NCBI GenBank assembly: GCA_036005125.1
Contig: DASYQV010000267.1
Coordinates: 1 to 21,728, forward strand
DNA: 21,728 nucleotides
Reading direction: 5' to 3'
DNA from: DASYQV01 sp036005125
Lineage (GTDB): Bacteria > Acidobacteriota > Vicinamibacteria > Vicinamibacterales > UBA2999
Made by a program: the position numbers and the translations under genes. This document shows positions 1 to 7,524 of this stretch, piece by piece. Below the pieces are notes generated by a model. The model was not told the origin of the DNA. It made no database searches and saw nothing but the letters and a program-made list of their open reading frames with translations. How positions within the stretch are numbered: the first letter of the stretch is position 1; the number at the start of each line of letters is the position of its first letter.

Positions 1-726
1 TCACTTCCGCGTCGACGAAGTCCACTCTTCGGTACGGATCGCCGTACGCGGCACGCCGAGCGCCGTGAGCGTCGTCACAGCCTCGTTGACGAGCGTCGGC
101 GGGCCGCAGATGAAACACAACGTGTCGAGCCGATCGTGCAGCACGGCCTCGAAGTGTGAACGGCCAATCCGACCTCGTCCCCCTTTCCACTTGTGATCGT
201 TCCGTGTGACCGTCGGGTGCAACTCGATCAGGCTCGCGTCTTCGTACGCGCGAAGCTCCTCGATGAACGCGAACTCGTCGGCACGTCGTGCGCTGTAAAG
301 AAGTGAGATTTGCTCTGCGGGATGTTTCCGCAGCGCATGATCGAGCATCGAGCGCAGCGGAGCGATGCCGGTGCCGCCGGCCACGAACAACAACCGCCGG
401 TGCGTCAGCGACTCGGGGAAGGTAAAGGCGCCGAGGGGCCCCTGCACGTCAATCGGACTTCCCGGCACCATGGCGGTCAGATGAGGTCCGGCAGCACCGC
501 TCGCATCGAGACCGACGAGCAGTTCGAGCCCTGCGATCTCGCCGGCGCGCTCGGGTGAGCACGCGATCGAGTACGGTCGTCGCAGGGGTTGGCCGTGCCC
601 GCCCACGACAACAGCCTGTCCCGCGAGGAACGTGAATGCCGTCCCCTGCAGGTCGAGCGTGACGAGCCGCGATCGCGGCGTCGCCACCATGACATCCATG
701 AGCGGAACGGTGACGAGAGACGACAC
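1..726 (-). CDS. FNR-type FAD/NAD(P)-binding oxidoreductase
   Basis: Complete 241-residue protein: GTG start at 724-726, TGA at 1-3. It has the two-domain ferredoxin-NADP reductase fold. The N-terminal flavin barrel carries the RPYS motif at residues 50-53, which binds the flavin. The NAD(P) domain begins with VAGGTGIAPLRSM (about 115-127) and ends with the CGPP motif (about 208-211) and a C-terminal EEW. Such proteins pass electrons between NAD(P)H and a partner such as a ferredoxin, oxygenase or haem protein in the cytoplasm. There is no iron-sulfur or globin domain here, so the partner is separate and not evident in the window. It is divergent from a small membrane protein, sharing a 25-bp dyad in the intergenic gap. 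The exact electron partner cannot be told from sequence. Confidence 0.88.
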   Translation of the reverse strand: MSSLVTVPLMDVMVATPRSRLVTLDLQGTAFTFLAGQAVVVGGHGQPLRRPYSIACSPERAGEIAGLELLVGLDASGAAGPHLTAMVPGSPIDVQGPLGAFTFPESLTHRRLLFVAGGTGIAPLRSMLDHALRKHPAEQISLLYSARRADEFAFIEELRAYEDASLIELHPTVTRNDHKWKGGRGRIGRSHFEAVLHDRLDTLCFICGPPTLVNEAVTTLTALGVPRTAIRTEEWTSSTRK

Positions 727-735
727 GACGCGGAT

Positions 736-760
736 TATTGCAGATTGGGAATCTACAATA
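736..760. promoter_or_regulatory. 25-bp dyad between divergent genes, operator-like
   Basis: Left half TATTGCAGATT (736-746), centre GGG (747-749), right half AATCTACAATA (750-760). The halves are reverse complements except for one pair. The dyad lies between the divergent reductase (start 726) and small membrane protein (start 766) and covers the TACAAT -10 candidate at 754-759. A dimeric repressor here could control one or both genes. The regulator is unknown. Confidence 0.5.
754..759 (+). promoter_or_regulatory. Candidate -10 box TACAAT for the small membrane protein
   Basis: TACAAT differs from TATAAT at one base and lies 6 nt before the GTG at 766, which would make the transcript leaderless. 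No convincing -35 box is visible at 15-19 bp upstream. It is embedded in the right arm of the 25-bp dyad. Confidence 0.35.
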
Positions 761-765
761 TCGCT

Positions 766-993
766 GTGGTCCGCGCCCGCCGCATCCGTGGAATGCTCCT
801 GCGCCTGGTCCTGAATCGTTCTGGCGCCGTGGCGGCCGGCGTCGCTCTCGCGACGCCAGGGGCCGTACTGCTGCTACGCGATTTCCCTTGGGAGTCGGGC
901 GCGACCGATGGGCTCGCGCTCGTCTTGCTGGCGACGGGGATTGCGCTGGTGTGGGCCGGCCTCACGGGACGGCGGGAGGATTGGATTCAATGA
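766..993 (+). CDS. Small two-helix membrane protein, unknown function
   Basis: 75 residues from GTG 766 (an internal ATG at 793 would give 66). After a short basic N-terminus (residues 1-17, five Arg before the first hydrophobic run) there are two hydrophobic segments, roughly residues 20-36 and 46-64, separated by a short loop with DFPWE. The C-terminus is polar (TGRREDW). Codon third positions are G/C-rich as in neighbouring real genes. I do not recognise a family. It faces a convergent gene ending at 1018 and is divergent from the flavin reductase. A longer frame exists upstream, but it overlaps the reductase antisense and looks non-coding. Being short, it could still be a chance ORF. Confidence 0.55.
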   Translation: MVRARRIRGMLLRLVLNRSGAVAAGVALATPGAVLLLRDFPWESGATDGLALVLLATGIALVWAGLTGRREDWIQ

Positions 994-1017
994 TTCAAGA
1001 CGTACGTACGGATGCGA

Positions 1018-3531
1018 TTAGAGCACGCCGGCGGCCGCGCGGCGGATGTCCTCGTCGCTGACCTCGAGCGCAGGAGCGGGACCGGCGTGGACGACAGAAC
1101 GTGAGCGCGGCGGCGCATGTCGTTTCCGGCGTCCCTTGTCCTTGTACATCCGGCCGTCGGCCTGCGCGAGCAGCGCTTCGTAGGTCTCGCCGTCGTGCGG
1201 GAAGACGGCCGCGCCCACGCTGATCGCGAGAGGTACACGCTTTCCGGGACGCCCCTCGAACACGACACGGTCCACAGCCTGCTGCAGCTCGACCCGCTTG
1301 TGCTCGGCTTCCTCGCGTCCGCATCCCGACAGCACCACCACGAACTCGTCGCCCGCGTACCGCACGCAGAGATCGTACGGGCGGATACCGGCCCGCAGGA
1401 CGTTGGCGACTTCCTGGAGCGCACGGTCGCCCACGTGGTGTCCGTACGTGTCGTTGATTTCCTTGAAGCCGTCGAGGTCCATGACGAGCAGCGAGACCTC
1501 GGCCTTCAACCGCTCCGCGCGCGCGAGCTCGCGCGTCAGGTGCATGAACATCGACCGCGTGTTCGGCAGCCCCGTGAGCGCGTCGGTGAGCGAGTCTTCC
1601 TGCGTCTGCTCGAACACGACCGAGTTGTGGATGACCGCCGAGGCCTGTTCGCACACGCGGTCGAGCAGGCGGCGATGATCGTCGCGGTAGAAGCTCGGCT
1701 GCGTGTGATAGACCGCCAGCGTGCCGATGAATCGATCGTTGAACACGAGCGGGCAGACGAGCGCCGACTGCAGGAGCGTCTGCCGGTCCGCGCCGGCCGC
1801 CTCGAGATCGGCGCTCGGCCGCGCGTTGACCAGCGGCCGGCGGTTCCGCGCCACCCATCCGGTGAGGCCGTGGCCGCTGCGCACCGTGAGCTTCTGCAGC
1901 ACGTCGGCGTCGAGTCCGGTCGCGAAGCCGCATCGCAGGCTGTCGCTCTCCTCCGTGTACAGGAAGAGCGCACACGAGGAGAACGGCACCAGGTTCGCGA
2001 GCTTCGACGAGATGAGCGCCATCGTGTCGGCGACGCCAAGGCTCGTGCCCATGGCCTGCGCGATCTCGTAGAGCGCGTAGATCTCGCGGTGCGCGAGCGC
2101 GATGTCCTCGAACACCGAGGACTTCGACGTCTCGTGCGAGAAGCCGGTTGCCGGCCGCCCGACGCCCGTCGGGCTCGCCTCGGGCATATTCAGCTTGCGG
2201 ACCGTCTGTTCGTTCTTCTCCGCCTCCTCGCGCAACTGCGGGATGATCCGGAGGAACGTCTCGACCACTCGCGGGTCGAGCGCCTTGCCGGCCTCCTGCT
2301 GCAGCAGCGCGAGCGCGGCGTCCTCGCTCATCGCCTTGTGGTACGGCCGGTCGGAGGTGAGCGCGTCGAAATAGTCGACGATCGACAGGATGCGCGCGCC
2401 GAGCGGAATCTCCTCGCCCTTTAGACCTGCCGGGTAGCCCTTGCCATCCCATCGCTCGTGGTGGCTGAGGATAAGCGGGGCGACCGGGTAGGGGAACGGG
2501 ACCGCGCCGATGATCTCAGCGCCCACCTGCGGGTGGATGCGGATCTTCTGGAACTCCTCCTGCGTCAGCGGGCCCGGCTTCGACAGGATGTGCTCGGGGA
2601 CCGCGAGCTTGCCGATGTCGTGCAGCAGCGCCGCGGTTTTCACGCCCTGGATCTCGTTGTCCTGCATGCCGAGCGCGCGCGCCATGCCGGCGGCAAACAC
2701 CTGCACGCGACGGATGTGGTTCTGCGCCGTCTGATCCTTCGCGTCGATGGCCAGCGCGAGCGCTTCGATCGTCGCCAGGTGCAGATCGGAGACCTGCTGG
2801 ACGTGCCGGCGCTCGTCGTCGATTCGACCGAGATACACCTTGTAGGTGCGGTACGTCAGGTAGAGCGGCGCCGCGATGAGCGGTGCCAACCAGAAGCCCG
2901 ACTGCGAGATGGCCCACGTTGCCAGCGCGGCCGCGCCGGCGCCGACGAAATAGCTCGGCGCACTCCAGAGGAAGTTCTCGTTCCAGATCCGGAGCAGCGG
3001 CTGGCGCGTCGAGAGCGCAATGGCCAACGCGATGAGCGCGGTGTTGAAGACGAAGTACGTGGTCGCCGCGCCGACGAGCGGCTTCGCCAGCGACATGATG
3101 TCGTGACCGAGGTGACCCGGAACGCCACCGAGCCCCAGGTACGCGAGGCCCGCCGCCTGAACGGTCAGCGTCAGGACGGCCATGCTGAAAATCGTGCGAT
3201 ACATCGGGTTCCGCTGCTTCATGCGGAACGTGCACTGGCTCCAGGCGCTCCCGATCGCGACGATCATCGTCGCGTGGGGGCCGAGCAGCAGCAGCGCCGC
3301 GAAGTCGACCGCGTACGAGACGGACATCGTCGAACCGCTCTTGGCGAGCGGCAGCGACACCTTGAACGCGGACGTGAACGCAGACACGACCAGCAGGCCC
3401 ACGAACAACCAGGGATTCTCGAACGTGATGTTCGGCAGGTTGAACGCAAGGACGACGGCCGCGGCTGCCATCACGCAGCACACGTAGATGCGGCTTCCGA
3501 TGTTCAGATCGTTCATGCGCAACGGCTCCAC
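1018..3531 (-). CDS. Membrane HD-GYP / GAF / GGDEF cyclic-di-GMP protein
   Basis: 837 residues from GTG 3531; an in-frame ATG at 3516 gives 832. Order: a block of hydrophobic segments at about 14-225 (membrane sensor resembling MASE-type modules), an HD-GYP phosphodiesterase domain at about 250-435 (HD at 304-305, HHERWDGKGYP at 357-367), a GAF domain at about 480-640, and a C-terminal GGDEF cyclase domain at about 645-815. The active loop reads AGDEF (726-730) with an RPYD inhibitory I-site (717-720) at the normal spacing. The guanine-contacting Asn and Asp in FKEINDTYGHHVGD are kept. Both synthesis and breakdown of c-di-GMP therefore look possible in one polypeptide, switched by membrane or GAF input. 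It follows the S8 protease on the same strand after 97 bp. No promoter is evident. Confidence 0.93.
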   Translation of the reverse strand: MEPLRMNDLNIGSRIYVCCVMAAAAVVLAFNLPNITFENPWLFVGLLVVSAFTSAFKVSLPLAKSGSTMSVSYAVDFAALLLLGPHATMIVAIGSAWSQCTFRMKQRNPMYRTIFSMAVLTLTVQAAGLAYLGLGGVPGHLGHDIMSLAKPLVGAATTYFVFNTALIALAIALSTRQPLLRIWNENFLWSAPSYFVGAGAAALATWAISQSGFWLAPLIAAPLYLTYRTYKVYLGRIDDERRHVQQVSDLHLATIEALALAIDAKDQTAQNHIRRVQVFAAGMARALGMQDNEIQGVKTAALLHDIGKLAVPEHILSKPGPLTQEEFQKIRIHPQVGAEIIGAVPFPYPVAPLILSHHERWDGKGYPAGLKGEEIPLGARILSIVDYFDALTSDRPYHKAMSEDAALALLQQEAGKALDPRVVETFLRIIPQLREEAEKNEQTVRKLNMPEASPTGVGRPATGFSHETSKSSVFEDIALAHREIYALYEIAQAMGTSLGVADTMALISSKLANLVPFSSCALFLYTEESDSLRCGFATGLDADVLQKLTVRSGHGLTGWVARNRRPLVNARPSADLEAAGADRQTLLQSALVCPLVFNDRFIGTLAVYHTQPSFYRDDHRRLLDRVCEQASAVIHNSVVFEQTQEDSLTDALTGLPNTRSMFMHLTRELARAERLKAEVSLLVMDLDGFKEINDTYGHHVGDRALQEVANVLRAGIRPYDLCVRYAGDEFVVVLSGCGREEAEHKRVELQQAVDRVVFEGRPGKRVPLAISVGAAVFPHDGETYEALLAQADGRMYKDKGRRKRHAPPRSRSVVHAGPAPALEVSDEDIRRAAAGVL

Positions 3532-3628
3532 ACCGCCCTGGCGTGAGACACAAACTCATCCGCCAGGGAAGTGCGGACCGGAGTACGTGGCAGCCAGATG
3601 ATCGTGACGCGGGGCTTCATGGCTTTCC

Positions 3629-5707
3629 TCAGCGTCGTTTTGGCGAGCGTGGGCTCGTGCCCGACGTCGTCGCCGGCGGAGGCGAAATCACCGACGTAGC
3701 CGGGCTCGCGCTCCACATGGTGGTTGTCTCCATGACGGTGGCCCACACGATGTTGGTCGCCCACACGATGTTGGCTGCCGTCGCCCAAACGATGTTGTCG
3801 CCTTCCTCGGCGGTTCCCCAGATGAAGCCGCTCGCGGAACGTTGTCCCCAAATCACGCCGGCGCAGTCGGCACCGCCGCAATCGGTAGCCCAGACGATGT
3901 TTTCGACGGTGGCCCAGACGATGTTCTCGTCAGTGGCCCAGACGATGTTCTCGGCAGTGGCCCAGACAATGTTGTGGGCCGTGGCCCAGACGATGTTGTC
4001 GTCGTCAGTGGCCCAGACGATGTTGGCGGCCGTGGCCCAGACGATGTTGTCGACGGCCCGCGCGCCCCAGACGACGGTCTGGCCGCTCGGTGTCTTCAGG
4101 CCTCCCCAACGCTGGCCGACCGCCCAGGCGTTGCTGCCCGGAAGCGGGATGCCGCCCTTCACCCGGTAATTGCCCCACAACAGGTGGCGGCTCCACTCGA
4201 TGCGCTCGCCCGCGAGCACGTCGGCCATTTCACCGGGACCGCTCGAGGAGGGGTGCGCGAAGAAGCGCGCCATTCGAATCGCGCCGCGCGCGTTCAGCAA
4301 TCCGGCGCCCTGCGTCAGGAAGTCGTATCCCGCACGGACCTGGGCGGTGTACTGAAGGATGGCCTTCACCGCGTTTGGCGTGAGCTGCGGGTTGGCCTCG
4401 AGCATCAGGGCAACGGTGCCCGTCACGACCGGCGCGGCCACGCTCGTACCGGTCAGGCTCATGTACGGCTTGTACCAGAGCGATGGATCGCTGCCCGCCA
4501 CCAGGGACGTCGGATTGAGCTGCGCCAGCGCGCTGAACGGATCCGTTGTCGATTCCACCCCGACGCCGGGCGCCACCAGATCCGGTTTGGCGGCGAAGTC
4601 AACCCACGACGGGCCACGCGAGCTGAAGAGACCAATCGTGTCGTCGTAGCGCGCGGCGGTGCCATGATGGCTTGCTGCGCCGACTGTCAGGACCCACGGC
4701 GCATTACCGGGCGACGTGATGCCGCCGTATTGAGCGGCGCCGCTCGTGTGGCGGCCAAGGTTGCCTGCGGCAGCAACGACGACAATGCCGGCGTCGACCG
4801 CACGCCTGGCCGCCTGTGCGAACGGATCTGTTTCGAACGATTCGTAGACGCCCGAGGCGACCGACAGATTGATGACCCGGACGTTGTAGACATCCTTGAT
4901 CGCAATCGCGTAGTCGATTGCCCGGATGGCGTCGCTGGTATACCCGTGGCCATAGGCGTCGAGCACCTTCAGCGCGATCAGATTCGCGGCGGGCGCCATG
5001 CCGCGGCGACGGCCACCCGAGTCGTAGCCGTTGCCTCCAATGACGCCGGCGACGTGGGTCCCGTGCCCGTACGAATCGGTCGCGTACGTGGACCAGCCGA
5101 GTGCAAGCGTGCCAGCGGAGAAATCAAAGAAGTGCACCACGCGGGACGACCAGCCGAGCCCGTTGGCGGCAGTGGACGCGAAATCGTCGTGAGAGCCGCT
5201 GACGCCCGAATCGATGATCGCGACACCGACGCCGGCGCCCGTGAGCCCCAATTCCTGTCGCGCAACAGCGGCACCAGTCGCCGCACCCGTACGCTCCATC
5301 AGCGAGAACGTCGGTCGGTCGAGCGAGACCGACGCCACGCGCGGGTCGTCGGCGAGCTGCGCCAGAGCCATGTTCGAGATTTCCGCGACCTGAGCGCCTG
5401 ACCGACCGAGGGGGCGGCCCGCCAGGCCACCGCGGCCCGTGATGGCACGGACGTCCGGTTGGCCGTGGAACCGCACGATCACTTGGCTGCGACCCGTCAA
5501 TTGCTGCGCGCGCGCGCGCAGCACGGCATCCAGCTTCGCGACCGGGGCATCGGCCCGGGTGTCGGCAGCAGCCGGCACGACACACGTCACCACCGTGGCA
5601 AGCGCCACGAGCGATGAGCGGAGCACGAGGCATGTCGTCCCGAAGCTGGGCATGGTAAGGCGCCGCAGAGTTCGCAAAATCGCTGCCGAACGGAAGAGGT
5701 CGCGCAT
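3629..5707 (-). CDS. Secreted S8 subtilisin-family protease with NIVWAT repeat tail
   Basis: 692 residues from ATG 5707; an alternative ATG at 5653 gives 674. An N-terminal export signal ends near the VVPAAA segment. A prodomain-like region follows (the stretch with VIVRFHGQPDV). The peptidase S8 catalytic triad is intact: Asp166 in VAIIDSGVSG, His218 in GHGTHVAG, Ser422 in LTGTSVAAP, and oxyanion Asn316 in AAAGN (numbering from 5707). After the catalytic domain comes a linker, then at about 554-657 ten copies of NIVWAT plus related VIWG and FIWG units, then a Ser/Thr/Pro-rich basic tail. It probably acts outside the cytoplasm on proteins. The repeat tail has no assigned role; a surface-binding or strand-forming segment is one possibility. 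A weak TTAAAT (5734 to 5729) could be its -10. The open frame extends upstream to 5899, but that part looks non-coding. Confidence 0.92.
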   Translation of the reverse strand: MRDLFRSAAILRTLRRLTMPSFGTTCLVLRSSLVALATVVTCVVPAAADTRADAPVAKLDAVLRARAQQLTGRSQVIVRFHGQPDVRAITGRGGLAGRPLGRSGAQVAEISNMALAQLADDPRVASVSLDRPTFSLMERTGAATGAAVARQELGLTGAGVGVAIIDSGVSGSHDDFASTAANGLGWSSRVVHFFDFSAGTLALGWSTYATDSYGHGTHVAGVIGGNGYDSGGRRRGMAPAANLIALKVLDAYGHGYTSDAIRAIDYAIAIKDVYNVRVINLSVASGVYESFETDPFAQAARRAVDAGIVVVAAAGNLGRHTSGAAQYGGITSPGNAPWVLTVGAASHHGTAARYDDTIGLFSSRGPSWVDFAAKPDLVAPGVGVESTTDPFSALAQLNPTSLVAGSDPSLWYKPYMSLTGTSVAAPVVTGTVALMLEANPQLTPNAVKAILQYTAQVRAGYDFLTQGAGLLNARGAIRMARFFAHPSSSGPGEMADVLAGERIEWSRHLLWGNYRVKGGIPLPGSNAWAVGQRWGGLKTPSGQTVVWGARAVDNIVWATAANIVWATDDDNIVWATAHNIVWATAENIVWATDENIVWATVENIVWATDCGGADCAGVIWGQRSASGFIWGTAEEGDNIVWATAANIVWATNIVWATVMETTTMWSASPATSVISPPPATTSGTSPRSPKRR
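3737..4080 (-). repeat. In-frame DNA repeat array coding NIVWAT units
   Basis: Within the protease gene, an 18-nt core (plus-strand reading about GTGGCCCAGACGATGTT) recurs about every 24 nt. On the minus strand it codes NIVWAT separated mostly by two-residue spacers such as AA, AH, AE, DE and VE. Seven units lie at about 3888-4053 and three more at 3737-3800, with diverged VIWG and FIWG units between. The last two units abut with no spacer. Near-identity at DNA level suggests expansion by slippage or unequal recombination. Confidence 0.9.
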
Positions 5708-5939
5708 GGCTTTTTCGGAACCACCGAGATTTAAACGAGTTATCTCGACGCGACGGGCCTCGGCGAGCCCCGTCGATTCCAACGTAGCCGACGCGAAGTG
5801 TTCCGAAACGGCACACGGGATTGCAGGCGCGATATCGAAATCGTCTGGAAACTCACGGTTTCGTTCACCGCCCGCCGGTGTGCCGTTGCGGAACACCACG
5901 ACCTTCGCGCTCCAACCGACTGAACCGTAGCGACTTGGT

Positions 5940-7298
5940 TTAGGAGCCTGGCGTCCGGCGTGTTCTGTTTCGCGACGCCGCGCTCTCCGGTTCCAGCCCG
6001 AACTCGACGATCTTTCGGTACAGCGTGCCCCGGCTGATGTCGAGGACCCGTGCTGCTTCCTTCTTGTTCCAGGACACAGCCTCGAGGACCCGCCCGATAT
6101 GCGAGCGCTCGGCTTCGCGAAGCGAGGGGAGACGCGTGGACGTTTCCTCGCGTGGCGTAGCCTGCGCGTGCAGGAACTCTATATCCGAATCGCGGATAAT
6201 GCGCCCCGGCGAGGACAGAGCGGCCCGGGACACCGTGCTTTCGAGTTCCCGAATGTTGCCGGGCCAATGATACGCCTGGAGAAGGTCCACGGACTCCCGG
6301 GAGAATGTTTTTGCGTCGAGAGGCAACCCGTTGGCGGCGCAGTATCGCGCCAGGAACCGGTTGGCGAGCACTGGAATATCGACCTGGCGCTCGCGGAGCG
6401 ACGGGAGACGGATGGCGAACGCGTTGACGCGGTAGAAGAGATCTTCCCGGAACCGTCCGTCGCGGACGAACAGGTCCAAGGGGCGATTGGTAGCTGAAAT
6501 CAGCCGGAAATCGACGTGAATCGACTTCTGGCCGCCGAGACGCTCGAACCGGCGATCCTCGAGCACGCGCAGGAGCTTGGCCTGCGCGACGAGCGAGAGG
6601 TCCCCGATCTCGTCGAGAAACAGCGTGCCGTGGTTGGCGAGCTCGAGCCGCCCCGGTTTGCGGTCGTGCGCGCCCGTGAACGCGCCTTTCTCGTAGCCGA
6701 AGATTTCCGATTCGAACAACGTGTCGGGCAGCGCCGCGCAGTTGACGGCCTGGAACTTTTCCGAGCCACGCCGGCTGAGCTCGTGAATCATGTGGGCAAC
6801 GAGCTCCTTGCCCGAGCCGGTCGGTCCGAGAATCAGCACGGAAATGTCAGACTTTGCGGCCGTGCGAATCCACTCGAACACGATCAGCATCTTTTCATCG
6901 CGGCCGATCATTTCGCGGAAGCGCTGCACGGAGGGCGATTGGTCTTCCGTGCTGATTGCGGCGCGCCGCTCGAGAAACGTGTCGAGCAACTGGGCCACGG
7001 CCTCGCGCTCCGGCCGCATTGCCGAATAGCGCGACGGGGGACCAGCCAGGCGCCGGACGACGCCGAACTCGACGAGTTCGTTGAGACAGTTCTCGACGTC
7101 GAGCTTCAGCCGTCCGAACGTGGTCATCAGCGATTCCACGTCGAAAGACTCCTCCGGACGGGCGGCCAGATAGCGCAGGATTCCCGCGCGCAGCGGCGAC
7201 TGCACGAGGTTCTTGAACCGCGTCTCGATGTCGGCCGGAGCATCCGGCCGGGCGATCGTTGCGCTGGCACGACGGGCGGCGTAGGTCAAATCATCCAC
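5940..7298 (-). CDS. Sigma-54-dependent AAA+ activator with N-terminal winged-helix-like domain
   Basis: 452 residues, GTG start at 7296-7298. Residues about 25-110 resemble a winged helix (SPLRAGILRYLAARP and the following LNELVEFGVVRRL), taking the place of the usual receiver or sensor. The central AAA+ domain has Walker A GPTGSGKE, the sigma-54-contacting GAFTGA loop, Walker B GTLFLDEIGDL and an arginine-finger region (FREDLFYRVN). A Fis-type helix-turn-helix ends the protein (NKKEAARVLDISRGTLYRKI). Such proteins hydrolyse ATP to remodel RNA polymerase-sigma54 at -24/-12 promoters. No receiver Asp pocket is present, so control is probably by the N-terminal domain or a partner. I found no convincing -24/-12 promoter nearby, so its targets are unknown. 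It is divergent from the deoxyhypusine-synthase-like gene. Confidence 0.92.
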   Translation of the reverse strand: MDDLTYAARRASATIARPDAPADIETRFKNLVQSPLRAGILRYLAARPEESFDVESLMTTFGRLKLDVENCLNELVEFGVVRRLAGPPSRYSAMRPEREAVAQLLDTFLERRAAISTEDQSPSVQRFREMIGRDEKMLIVFEWIRTAAKSDISVLILGPTGSGKELVAHMIHELSRRGSEKFQAVNCAALPDTLFESEIFGYEKGAFTGAHDRKPGRLELANHGTLFLDEIGDLSLVAQAKLLRVLEDRRFERLGGQKSIHVDFRLISATNRPLDLFVRDGRFREDLFYRVNAFAIRLPSLRERQVDIPVLANRFLARYCAANGLPLDAKTFSRESVDLLQAYHWPGNIRELESTVSRAALSSPGRIIRDSDIEFLHAQATPREETSTRLPSLREAERSHIGRVLEAVSWNKKEAARVLDISRGTLYRKIVEFGLEPESAASRNRTRRTPGS

Positions 7299-7309
7299 AG
7301 GCAGAGACA

Positions 7310-7332
7310 GTTCTCCGGTTCTGTGTTCTATA
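7310..7332 (-). promoter_or_regulatory. Possible promoter/operator of the sigma-54 activator gene
   Basis: On the minus strand TATAGA (7332 to 7327) could serve as a -10, about 28 nt before the GTG at 7298. Three copies of AGAAC (plus-strand GTTCT at 7310, 7318 and 7325) follow at 7-8 bp spacing in the presumed leader, possibly a binding site. No good -35 box is visible. Confidence 0.25.
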
Positions 7333-7383
7333 TCGGCACAAGTCGGCTGAATCCACAGTCGGGCCTTGGGGAGCAGCTGATCG

Positions 7384-7409
7384 GCCCGGCCGAGAGGGCT
7401 CTGCCGGGC
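7384..7409. other. Strong hairpin in the leader region of the deoxyhypusine-synthase-like gene
   Basis: GCCCGGC (7384-7390) pairs with GCCGGGC (7403-7409), and inside it AGAG (7393-7396) pairs with CTCT (7399-7402) around a GG loop. It lies in the 226-bp gap between the divergent activator and the deoxyhypusine-synthase-like gene. There is no T-tract after it, so it is not a classical terminator. Apart from this and the signals listed, I see nothing else in 7299-7513. Confidence 0.4.
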
Positions 7410-7513
7410 GTCACGGGCAGCCTTCAGCGGCCGACCTCGCCCGACGCCTTTGGCCGTCCAGCCGACGGGAGGAGATGCTAAGCTACGAGAACAGTTTGTT
7501 TTTCGGCCGTTTT

Positions 7514-7520
7514 GGAGGAG
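7514..7520 (+). promoter_or_regulatory. Strong ribosome binding site fixing the start at 7525
   Basis: GGAGGAG lies 4 nt before GTG 7525. This makes 7525 a better start than the earlier in-frame TTG at 7450. A second GGAGGAG sits directly before an out-of-frame ATG at 7476. Confidence 0.75.
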
Positions 7521-7524
7521 CCTC

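Noticed and set aside
1117..2424. 435-residue plus-strand open frame opposite the HD-GYP/GGDEF gene
   Set aside because: Arg/Glu/Val-rich antisense shadow typical of high-GC genes; the minus strand has clear domains.
995..2452. 485-residue minus-strand frame overlapping the GGDEF region
   Set aside because: Arg/Ala-rich out-of-frame shadow of the same gene with no recognisable domain.
1018..3531. AGDEF variant as a hybrid (cGAMP-making) Hypr cyclase
   Set aside because: The guanine-selecting Asp in the GHHVGD segment is present rather than Ser, so ordinary c-di-GMP chemistry is more likely.
3737..4080. Regular DNA repeats that could be taken for a CRISPR array
   Set aside because: Units are only about 18 nt at 24-nt spacing, stay in frame and code NIVWAT; no variable spacers or cas genes.
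3842..5401. 519-residue plus-strand open frame opposite the protease
   Set aside because: Its repeated GPDDV words are the antisense of the NIVWAT array; the minus strand carries the complete catalytic triad.
5809..5826. Sigma-54-like promoter CGGCAC...TTGCAG on the plus strand
   Set aside because: The GG-to-GC distance is one base too long and it points at the 3' end of the activator gene, with no plus-strand gene downstream.
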